The notes beneath the pieces were generated by a model that worked only from the letters and a program-made list of their open reading frames with translations, did not search any database and was not told where the DNA came from. DNA of 39,869 nucleotides from CAZGTQ01 sp964528575. Lineage in GTDB: Bacteria > Planctomycetota > UBA1135 > GCA-002686595. Below are positions 1 through 6,870 of the stretch, in pieces. Where the stretch lies: the NCBI GenBank assembly GCA_964528575.1, contig CAZGTQ010000141.1, positions 1 to 39,869 of the forward strand, read 5' to 3'. Positions within the stretch are counted from its first letter, which is position 1, and every line of letters starts with the position of its first letter. Both the position numbers and the translations under genes were made by a program.

Positions 1-1745
1 GCGAGCGCGGAGTCGGCCGCCGCGCGCTCGCCGGGCGCCGCGCGCAGGAACGCGAGCTCCGCGTCGCGCGCGCGCAGCGAGCGGCGCAGGGCGGCGAGCT
101 CGCGCCGCTCGACGTCGGCCGCACGCGCCGGGGGGCCGTGCTCGGCGCCGCCGTCGCGCAAGCGCTGTTGGACGCGCGTCTCGCGGCCGAGGGCGGCGGC
201 GAGCAGCGCCTCGGCCGGAGCGGAGGCGAGCTCGCCGCCGAGCCCCGCGCGCAGACGGCCGAGGCCGTCGAGCGCGCGCTCGAACAGCTCGCGCGCAGGC
301 AAGCGCTCGAGCTCGCGCCGGCGCGCCACGAACGCGCGCAGCGAGGCGGGGACGCGCCCGTCGTCCCCGGCGCGCGCGGCCGCGCTCGCCTCGAGCTGCT
401 CGGCGTACACCGCTTCGAGCGCGGCGGCGTGCTCGTCCATCCCGAGGACGGGCTCGATGCTCGCGGTCAGCCGCTCGACCAGGCCCGGCTCCTCGACGCA
501 GCGACGCATCGCCGTGGCGAGCGAGTCCGCGTCGCCGGGCTCGAACAGGAGGCCGTCGACGCCGTCGCGCACGCTCTCGGGCAGCGCGCCCAGGCGCGAG
601 GTGAGCACCGGCCGGCGCGCGGCGAGCGCCTCCCGGATGACGATCGGGTAGTTTTCGTTCCAGATCGACGGAACGACGACGACGTCCGCCTCGGCCAGGC
701 AGCGCCAGACGTCCTCGCCGCGGTACTTGCCGCGCCAGCGCGCGCCGACGGCCTCAGCGCGCTCGCGCAGCCGCTCGACGTACGTCGCGTCGCTCGAGTA
801 GCCCCAGATCGAGAGCTCGGCGGCGGAGCTCGAAAGCCGCTCGAAGGCGTCGAGCAGCACGTGCACGCCTTTGTGCTTGGCGAGGCCGCCGAGGTAGGCG
901 AAGCGCAGCGGACGGCCCGCGCGCGGCGGCGGCGGCGCGACGTCGGCGAGCGCGCCGAGCTCGGTGCCGTAGGGCAGGACGACGACGCGCTCGGGCTCGA
1001 CGCCGCCGCGGACGAGCGCGTCGGCGAGGAAGCGCGAGGGCGAGACGAAGCGGTCGACCGCGCGGAACGCGTCGGCGCGGCGGCGGTCGAGGCGGCGGCG
1101 CAGCGCGGTGGCGGCCGCGACGTCGCCGCGCGTCATGCCGGCGGCGCGGGGGTCGCCCGCGAGCACGCGGCGCAGCGCGTCGCGCTCGCCCGGCTCGAGC
1201 TGGTCGGGCAGCGCGCCCATCTGGTAGTCGCCGAGCCGCCCGAGCCGGTTGAGGTAGGCGAGGCCCAGGTCGCAGCGCGCGCACGTGTCGGGCTCGCCGA
1301 TCACGTCGCAGCGCGCGAGGTCGGGCCGCACGAGCGTGTAGCGGTGGCAGACGGCGTAGTAGTCGTGCGCGGTGAAGACGGACGGGATGCCGTGGTCGCG
1401 GGCGACTTCGAGCAGGGAGACGCCCAGCTTGACGACGTGCTGGAAGTGGACGAGCTCGGGCCGCTCGCGGTCGAGGAACTCGCCGAAACGCTGCGCGACG
1501 CCCGGGACCTCGAGCATCTCGGCGGGATCGCGCGGCGCCTCGTTCGACGTGAGCCAGTGCACGCCGTAGCCGTCGCGCTGCTCGCGCCGCACCGAGAGCT
1601 GCGGCAGGTCGGGCCGCACGCGCGGCGCGAACACCTGCACGCGGTGCCCCCGCCGCGCGAGCGCCGCCGCGAGCGCCGCCGAGTAGTTCTCGACGCCGGT
1701 CCGCTCGAGCGGCGGGAAGCCGTGGACGACCAGGCAGATCCTCAT
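1..1745 (-). CDS. GT4 family glycosyltransferase, C-terminus cut by window edge
   Basis: This is a probable GT-B fold retaining glycosyltransferase that moves a sugar from a nucleotide-sugar donor in envelope or exopolysaccharide synthesis; the substrate is unknown. Translation of the minus strand begins MRICLVVHGFPPLERTGVEN, the N-terminal nucleotide-fold strand and loop of GT4 enzymes. HFQH lies at residues 100-103. A four-cysteine cluster (C133, C146, C155, C158) resembles one seen in some GT4 proteins. The ExxxxxxxE motif of the donor site is E364-E372 (ENYPIVIRE), followed by GVDGLLFEPGD. After about residue 440 the protein becomes Arg/Ala/Glu-rich and probably helical, and it is still open at base 1, so an extra C-terminal module lies outside. 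The start at 1745 was chosen because the conserved strand begins there. An in-frame ATG at 1754 adds three residues, and neither start has a clear Shine-Dalgarno. It is divergent from the 2071 gene. Confidence 0.85.
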   Translation of the reverse strand, partial: MRICLVVHGFPPLERTGVENYSAALAAALARRGHRVQVFAPRVRPDLPQLSVRREQRDGYGVHWLTSNEAPRDPAEMLEVPGVAQRFGEFLDRERPELVHFQHVVKLGVSLLEVARDHGIPSVFTAHDYYAVCHRYTLVRPDLARCDVIGEPDTCARCDLGLAYLNRLGRLGDYQMGALPDQLEPGERDALRRVLAGDPRAAGMTRGDVAAATALRRRLDRRRADAFRAVDRFVSPSRFLADALVRGGVEPERVVVLPYGTELGALADVAPPPPRAGRPLRFAYLGGLAKHKGVHVLLDAFERLSSSAAELSIWGYSSDATYVERLRERAEAVGARWRGKYRGEDVWRCLAEADVVVVPSIWNENYPIVIREALAARRPVLTSRLGALPESVRDGVDGLLFEPGDADSLATAMRRCVEEPGLVERLTASIEPVLGMDEHAAALEAVYAEQLEASAAARAGDDGRVPASLRAFVARRRELERLPARELFERALDGLGRLRAGLGGELASAPAEALLAAALGRETRVQQRLRDGGAEHGPPARAADVERRELAALRRSLRARDAELAFLRAAPGERAAADSAL

Positions 1746-1754
1746 CGCGCGCAT

Positions 1755-2070
1755 GATGGTCGGTCGGAGAGGCGCGGTCGAGCGCGGCGGGGGTTTGGGG
1801 GTCGCGCGCGCGCGGGCGGGCGCGGGCGCGCGCGCGCGCGCGAGGTCCACCGTCCACCCCCACCCACCGCTGGGCATGACCGAGGCGCGCGCGCTGCGGT
1901 GGCGTGCGGAGCTCGAGCGAAGTGGCGAGCCGGCGCTCGAGCCGGGTGCTGCGGCGAGCGGACCGTCGCGGGCAGTCCCGCGGCGCCACGTCCTCGCCGC
2001 GCGGCTTTTTCTCGGCGTGCGTTGCAACCGTCGCGGGGTCGGCCCGGTCCAGCGCGCGGAGGTCCGAACC
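1755..2070. other. Divergent intergenic region with alternating CG tract
   Basis: About 316 bases without a convincing gene separate the divergent glycosyltransferase and FG-GAP genes. Bases 1803-1842 are almost pure alternating CG with a few GG steps, a sequence type that can adopt Z-DNA. Beside it, at 1844-1882, is copy A of the intergenic element described separately. A GGAGG Shine-Dalgarno lies about 9 bases before the ATG at 2071. I see no convincing -10 hexamer for either gene. Confidence 0.5.
1844..1882 (-). repeat. Conserved intergenic element, copy A
   Basis: Read on the minus strand, this copy contains CGGTCATGCCC, then GCGG, then GGGTGGGGGTGG, then CGGTGGACC. The same blocks in the same order occur at 37383-37419 (+), with only a few single-base indels or changes, and in a more diverged form at 24787-24821 (+). 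All three copies are intergenic and about 90-110 bases from a start codon (here 1745/1754). The G-runs could form a quadruplex. Function is unknown. Confidence 0.7.
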
Positions 2071-3771
2071 ATGCACACGCTTCGCTCGCCCGTCCCGCTC
2101 GTTCCGCTCGTCTCGCTCGCGCTCCTCGTGCCGCTCGCGACCGGCGTCCGCGCCCAGGTCGATGCGCGCCAGCTCTACACCTTCGTCTCCGATGCGCCGG
2201 GGGAGCGCTTCGGCGTCGCGCTCGCAGCGGCCGGAGACGCGGACGGCGATGGGCACGACGATCTCGCGGTCGGTGCTCCGCGCGCGAACGGCGCGGGAGC
2301 CTCGGCGGGACGCGTCGTCCTCTACCACGGCCGCGACGGCACCGTGCTGTGGTCGCTCGACGGCGCGGCGGAGCCCGGGCGATTCGGCGAGGCGCTCGCC
2401 CCCGCCGGCGACGTCGATGGCGACGGGAGCCCCGACCTCGTCGTCGGCGCGCCGTCCGGCGGACCGAGCGGCGCGGGAGCCGCGTACGTCGTGCGGGCGC
2501 GCGACGGCTCGACGGTGCTCGCGATCGCGGGCGCCGCGGCGGGCGACCGCTTCGGGCACTCGGTCGCTGGCGTGGGCGACGTCGACCTCGACGGCTTCCC
2601 CGACATCGCGGTCGGAGCACCGAACCACGACGGCATCGCGACGTCATCGGGGCGCGTGCGCGTCGTCTCGGGACGCGACGGCACGACGCTGGCGACGTAC
2701 GAGGGGAGCTCGGCGGTCGAGCTGTGCGGGCTCGCAGTCGCCGGGCCGGGCGACGTCGACCTCGACGGGCGGCCGGACGTGCTCGTCGGGATCCCGCTCG
2801 CCGACGACGCCGCGTTCAACGCCGGCGCGGCGCAGATCCTCTCGGGCGCGGGCGGAGTGCCGCTCCTGCGCGTCACGGGGACCGGCATCGGCGATCAGCT
2901 CGGCACGGCGGTCGCCGGCCTGGGCGACCTCGACGGCGACGGGCACGCGGACTTCGCGGCCGGCGCTCCGGGCTCGGACGCGGCGGCGCTCGATGCGGGG
3001 CGCGTGACGGCGTACGCGGGGGGCAGCGGCACAGCGTTGCTCGCGTTCGACGGGCCGAGTACGGGCGACTCGTTCTTCGCGGTCGCGGGAGTCGGGGACG
3101 CGGACGGGGACGGTACGCCCGACCTCGTCGTCGGGTCGTCGTCCGTCGACGCTCCCGGGACGGATGCGGGGCTCGCGGAGCTGCGCTCGGGAGCGAACGG
3201 CGCGCTGCTCGTCGCGTACGCGGGGAACGCCGCTCAGGCGTGGCTGGGGGCCAGCGTTGCCGGGGCCGGCGACCTGAACGCGGACGGCACGCCGGACTTC
3301 GCGCTCGGCGCGCCGGGCAACGAGGACGACCAGGCGGCGCTCGGAACGGTCCGCGCCCTCTCGGGACGGGAGCTCGCGCTCGTCGTCGCTCCGCACCTGC
3401 TCTCGTCGAGCGCCGGGGGCGTGCAGCAGCTCGCTCTGCGCGCGCCGGCGGCGCAGGCGAGTGGGCCGTACCTGGTGCTCGGCTCACGGGGCGGAACGTC
3501 GCCCGGGCTCGTCGCCGACGGAGTGCCCGTGCCGCTGAACTTCGAGCCGGTGTACTTCCTGTACACGCTGACGAGCCCGAATGCACCGCCGCTCGGCGCG
3601 TCGTGGGGCGTGCTCGACACCGCCGGCGCGGCTGCGGCGACGTTCACGCTGCCGGCCGGAGCTGCCCCGAGCGCGATCGGCAGCACGATCCACCACGCCT
3701 TCGTCGCGCTGAAGCCGTCGGGCGCCGTCGCCTTCGCGAGCGGCGCGGTCCCGCTCGCGATCGTGCCGTGA
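2071..3771 (+). CDS. Secreted FG-GAP (integrin-like) seven-repeat beta-propeller protein
   Basis: This 566-residue exported protein has a signal peptide, with hydrophobic residues about 6-24 ending before VRAQ. Seven repeats follow, each with a calcium-binding loop: DADGDGHDD, DVDGDGSPD, DVDLDGFPD, DVDLDGRPD, DLDGDGHAD, DADGDGTPD and DLNADGTPD. Each loop is followed by a hydrophobic strand ending VGAP or similar. Seven is the blade number of an integrin-alpha propeller, so this should be one complete propeller of about 400 residues. The last 130 residues (from about ELALVVAP) form a beta-rich domain that also ends the proteins at 26594-29749 and 31159-32883. The ATG at 2071 was chosen over upstream in-frame starts because it has GGAGG at a good distance and begins the signal peptide. 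The ligand is unknown; a role in adhesion or surface binding is inference. Confidence 0.88.
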   Translation: MHTLRSPVPLVPLVSLALLVPLATGVRAQVDARQLYTFVSDAPGERFGVALAAAGDADGDGHDDLAVGAPRANGAGASAGRVVLYHGRDGTVLWSLDGAAEPGRFGEALAPAGDVDGDGSPDLVVGAPSGGPSGAGAAYVVRARDGSTVLAIAGAAAGDRFGHSVAGVGDVDLDGFPDIAVGAPNHDGIATSSGRVRVVSGRDGTTLATYEGSSAVELCGLAVAGPGDVDLDGRPDVLVGIPLADDAAFNAGAAQILSGAGGVPLLRVTGTGIGDQLGTAVAGLGDLDGDGHADFAAGAPGSDAAALDAGRVTAYAGGSGTALLAFDGPSTGDSFFAVAGVGDADGDGTPDLVVGSSSVDAPGTDAGLAELRSGANGALLVAYAGNAAQAWLGASVAGAGDLNADGTPDFALGAPGNEDDQAALGTVRALSGRELALVVAPHLLSSSAGGVQQLALRAPAAQASGPYLVLGSRGGTSPGLVADGVPVPLNFEPVYFLYTLTSPNAPPLGASWGVLDTAGAAAATFTLPAGAAPSAIGSTIHHAFVALKPSGAVAFASGAVPLAIVP

Positions 3772-3784
3772 CGGCGCCTGCAGG

Positions 3785-3790
3785 TATCAT
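3785..3790 (+). promoter_or_regulatory. -10-like TATCAT, probable leaderless promoter of the DUF1289 gene
   Basis: TATCAT ends 6 bases before the GTG at 3797, and no Shine-Dalgarno lies between them. With the usual 6-7 base distance from -10 to transcription start, the mRNA would begin at or next to the GTG. The same arrangement recurs upstream of the genes starting at 22538, 24697, 33048 and 34163. Confidence 0.5.
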
Positions 3791-3796
3791 CCGCGC

Positions 3797-4012
3797 GTGC
3801 ACCCGCCCGTTCCGCCGCCGTCCGCCGGGGACGACCCGCCCTCGCCCTGCACGGGTGTGTGCGAGCTGGACGCGACGCGCCGTGCGTGCCGTGGCTGCGG
3901 ACGAACGACGGACGAGATCGCCGCGTGGGGCAGCGCCGGCCCGGCGGAGCGGCGTGCGATCCTCCGACGGCTCGCCCTGCGCGGAACGTCGCTCGGTCGC
4001 GAAGCATCCTGA
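3797..4012 (+). CDS. DUF1289 family small Cys4 protein
   Basis: This 71-residue protein is probably cytoplasmic. The core reads PCTGVCELD, then CRGCGRTTDEIAAW, then a short helix with ERR. Cysteines are at 18, 22, 31 and 34, and W44 is conserved. This CxxxC, CxxC and RTxDEIxxW pattern is diagnostic of the DUF1289 family (annotated in proteobacteria as Fe-S or YdhL-like proteins), whose biochemical role is not established. The four cysteines could hold zinc or an iron-sulfur centre. The start is a GTG with no Shine-Dalgarno and a -10-like hexamer 6 bases upstream. A large inverted repeat directly follows the stop. The GTG is inferred because the frame upstream offers no better start. Confidence 0.85.
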   Translation: MHPPVPPPSAGDDPPSPCTGVCELDATRRACRGCGRTTDEIAAWGSAGPAERRAILRRLALRGTSLGREAS

Positions 4013-4018
4013 ACGTGG

Positions 4019-4090
4019 CCCGACGACGAGGCCGCGTCGCGCTGCGGGGGCGGTCGCCCGCAGCGTGCGGACGACACGCTCGTCGTCGGG
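4019..4090 (+). terminator. Nested inverted repeat after the DUF1289 gene
   Basis: Outer arms CCCGACGACGAG (4019-4030) and CTCGTCGTCGGG (4079-4090) pair perfectly over 12 bp. An inner hairpin pairs CGCTGCGGG (4040-4048) with CCCGCAGCG (4057-4065). The element begins 6 bases after the stop codon. There is no T-tract, so it may act as a GC-rich terminator, a 3' stability element, or be extrudable as a cruciform. Confidence 0.5.
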
Positions 4091-4630
4091 ACCGCGCAAC
4101 GCGCGCGATGTAGGCGCCCGGAACCGACCTCGGCGTGCTCCGGGGGGGAACGCGGTCGGCTGCGCGCGCGAGCGTCAGGCCTGCTCGGCCGCTCGTTCGG
4201 CGCCGTCCGGAGAAGCTCGAGCGCTGCGTCGGTCGCTCGGCAGAAGACCGTCCTCCCCTGCGCCGAGTCCGATCAGGTCTGGTCGCGAAAAAATCGCGTG
4301 TGGGAGCGGGCGATGGACACGCGCTCCGACACTCGCAATTGCACCTTCTACCGCGTGGTTCTTACCGACCGCCGCTGGCGAAGCCGCGCCAAGTGGCCTG
4401 CGGGGCGGTTCGACCGCCCCGCGCGAGCGCCATCGGGCGCGGCCCTGGGGGAATCGCCGGGACGAACTGGTGAACCCTTGACAGACCCCGTTGAGGGATT
4501 CCCGAACCCGTGCGAGGATGCAGGGACGGTCTTCTGCGGATCCGAGCCTGGTCGGGCCCCTATTGCGTTGCAGCCGCCCACGGCCGGGCGGCAACCCGAC
4601 TCGACCGACCCGCGGCTTCAGGAGGAAGCA
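4091..4630. other. Long intergenic region upstream of the 4631 gene
   Basis: About 540 bases hold no supported gene. A frame open from 4298 runs into the 4631 gene, but its first 111 codons lack protein-like character and precede an obvious signal peptide. Visible structures are a small hairpin at 4284-4298 (CGCGA, five A, TCGCG), a perfect 10-bp hairpin with a TCG loop at 4400-4422 (GCGGGGCGGT / ACCGCCCCGC), and a consensus -35 hexamer TTGACA at 4478-4483. No -10 hexamer stands at the right spacing, so the promoter call is weak. The stretch 4270-4370 is less GC-rich than its surroundings. Confidence 0.45.
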
Positions 4631-6577
4631 ATGCGTTATCACCAATCCCTGGTCGTGGGAGCATTCCTGCTCGCCGCCGCCACCACGTCCGCGGCTGCCA
4701 AGTCCGCGGGCGCCGACGGACGCGAGCCCGGAAGCGTGCTCATCTACCCCATCCAGGCGACGAACCAGAACTCGTTCGTCGTCCTCAGCGTCACGAACAC
4801 GAATACGAACCCCGTGGCTGGGGCGACGAACGTGTTGTTCGAGTACGTGAACATCACCGCCAACGGCACGCCCAACGAGCCGTGCGGCTGCTTGGTCATC
4901 GACCGCGTCGAGGCGCTGACGCCGGCCGACACGCTCTCCGTGCTCGCCGACTGCCACAACATCCTGGGCCAAGAAGGCTACGCCGTCGTGACGGCCCAGG
5001 ATCCGTCGCTGTTCAAGACGGCCTGGTCGCACAACTTCCTGGTCGGCTCCGAGCTCGTCGTGCGTCCGAACGGTGGCGTGTATTCGATCAACGCGATCCC
5101 GTTCGCCTCGCCGGTCGCGCAGGGTCTGCCGACCGACCTCAACGGGAACACGGTCGTCGATTTCAACGACATCGAGTACGAGGGCGTTCCCGACACGATC
5201 TACATCGATTCGTTCATCGCGGCCGCGAACTCGACGCTCACGCTCGTGAGCCTGACGCCGGGACCGGTCGTCTCGACGCAGGTCCGCTTCGACATCTTCA
5301 ACGACAACGAGTTTCCGTTGTCGCTGGTGCGCTCCTTCCCGTGCTGGTTCCAGGAGCCGCTCATCGAGGTCGGGCTGGTGTTCAGCGAGGCATTCCTCGC
5401 GAACAACACACCGAACGATCCGAACGAGCTCGACATCAACTGCGACAACCTCGACGACCTGGAGACGGGCTGGGCGATCATCCGCGGGATCAGCGCGACG
5501 CTCCAGAGCGGCGAGGTCGTCGATCCCGCGCTGGTCGGCGCCATCACGGCCGGACCGGTCGGCTCGATCAACGGCGGCCATCTGCTGTGGGAGAGCGAGC
5601 TCAAGCAGAACGGCGTCTTCGCATCGTGCGTGCCCGTCATCGTGACGCAGCCGCCGCTGTGCCAAGTCACCGATCCCGGACCGGCGACGATCGGCGTGGG
5701 CGAGACGTTCGTCGCGTCGTACACGGTCACCGATCCCGACAGCGCGACCGTCACGCTGCTGACCAGCGGCCCCGCGGGGACGATCTTCGCGCCGCCGGCC
5801 GGCGTGCTCGGGGTCCCGTTCAACGGGATGATCACGTATACGGCCCAGCCGGCGGACGCCGGGATGACGCTCAACTTCTCGATCCTCGTCGACGACGGCG
5901 AGAAGCAGAGCTCGTGCCCGTTCTCCGTGAACGTGCTGAACGAAGTCGACGAATGCCCGACCGAGGTCACCGTGATGTTCGACGAGCTCGTCGGCCCCGG
6001 CGGCACGGTGCTGCCCGCGGGCACGCCGGTCTCCAACCAGTTCCTGGCGATGTTCGGGTTCACCGTCACGGGCACGGGCCCGAACGCCGGCCCCGCGATC
6101 TTCGACAGCAGCAACCCGACCGCGCTCGACCCCGATCTCGGCACGCCGAACGGCGTGATCGACGGCGGACCCGGCCTGGTCCCCGGCGCTCCAGGGGTGG
6201 GCTTCGGCCCGAACGCCGGCGCGATGAACACGTTGCCGCTGGGCAACGTGCTCATCCTGCAGAACAACGAGATCGCCGAGCCCAACGACGACGAGGACGG
6301 CGGGACGCTGACCCTGACGTTCACCCAAGGCGTCAAGATCGTGTCCTTCAAGATCGTCGACGCGGACGAAGGCTCGCTCGGCGAGGCGCATGGTTTCGAC
6401 GCGCCCGTCGGCGGGAACTTGACCTTCACGAAGGTCATCAACGGCATCGGCGACAACTCGGTGCAGACCGATGTCATCAACCAGGCGGACTTCACGACGC
6501 GCCGGCTCGAGATCGAGCTGATCGGCTCGGGCGCGCTCGGCGAGCTGACCTTCTGCCTCCCGGACGGCGGCGTGTAG
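4631..6577 (+). CDS. Large secreted protein of unrecognised family with PGSVLIYP module and Ig-like tail
   Basis: This 648-residue exported protein starts at an ATG preceded by AGGAGGAA, with a signal peptide ending near SAAAKSAG. Residues of about 30-330 (from EPGSVLIYPI to HLLWESELKQNGVF) match, motif by motif, almost the whole protein at 37529-38482: PGSVL(I/V)(Y/F)P, SVTNT, a CHN motif, LVGS, PTDL, EYE near DSF, NDNEFPLS, ETGW, LGAI-like and LLW. About 330-430 resembles an Ig/cadherin-like domain (TVTDPDSATVTLL ... ILVDDGEKQSSCPF). The C-terminal 200 residues (TVMFDEL ... LTFCLPDGGV) look like a beta-sandwich of the kind seen in secreted bacterial proteins. No catalytic motif was recognised. 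A strong hairpin follows the stop. Function is unknown; a surface or structural role is inference. Confidence 0.8.
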   Translation: MRYHQSLVVGAFLLAAATTSAAAKSAGADGREPGSVLIYPIQATNQNSFVVLSVTNTNTNPVAGATNVLFEYVNITANGTPNEPCGCLVIDRVEALTPADTLSVLADCHNILGQEGYAVVTAQDPSLFKTAWSHNFLVGSELVVRPNGGVYSINAIPFASPVAQGLPTDLNGNTVVDFNDIEYEGVPDTIYIDSFIAAANSTLTLVSLTPGPVVSTQVRFDIFNDNEFPLSLVRSFPCWFQEPLIEVGLVFSEAFLANNTPNDPNELDINCDNLDDLETGWAIIRGISATLQSGEVVDPALVGAITAGPVGSINGGHLLWESELKQNGVFASCVPVIVTQPPLCQVTDPGPATIGVGETFVASYTVTDPDSATVTLLTSGPAGTIFAPPAGVLGVPFNGMITYTAQPADAGMTLNFSILVDDGEKQSSCPFSVNVLNEVDECPTEVTVMFDELVGPGGTVLPAGTPVSNQFLAMFGFTVTGTGPNAGPAIFDSSNPTALDPDLGTPNGVIDGGPGLVPGAPGVGFGPNAGAMNTLPLGNVLILQNNEIAEPNDDEDGGTLTLTFTQGVKIVSFKIVDADEGSLGEAHGFDAPVGGNLTFTKVINGIGDNSVQTDVINQADFTTRRLEIELIGSGALGELTFCLPDGGV

Positions 6578-6603
6578 GTCCCGAGAAGCGCCAAATCGGC
6601 AGA

Positions 6604-6650
6604 GCGCCCCCGGCGCGCGCGGCGACGCGCGGCCGGGGGCGCCTTCGTTC
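6604..6650 (+). terminator. Rho-independent-type terminator of the 4631 gene
   Basis: GCGCCCCCGGC (6604-6614) pairs with GCCGGGGGCGC (6632-6642), and GCGCG with CGCGC continue the stem inside. A T-containing run, CTTCGTTCGTT, follows. The stem starts 26 bases after the stop codon at 6577. Confidence 0.7.
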
Positions 6651-6870
6651 GTTGCTCGGCCGCGGATCGCAGCGCAGGTGTAGACCCCGCCGGCGCGGGC
6701 GGCTAAGAGGGGTCCGCGGGCACCCCCCCGACCCGCGTCTCCCGGACCGCGCTTGCGATCGCGCGCCCGCCCCTCGCAGCGGCCCCGAGCCGCCCGAAGC
6801 GGAGCGCGCCACCAACCGCCCCGATCGCATTCCGGCTCCCTCTCCCCGAGAGAACCGAAGACACCGAACC

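Noticed and set aside
138..4481. Very long plus-strand open frame (about 1,447 codons)
   Set aside because: Arg/Ala/Gly-rich translation typical of a GC-rich shadow frame; it overlies the glycosyltransferase (-) and FG-GAP gene, which have real motifs.
4298..4630. N-terminal extension of the 4631 protein
   Set aside because: An AGGAGGAA site and a signal peptide begin at 4631; the upstream codons show no protein-like pattern.
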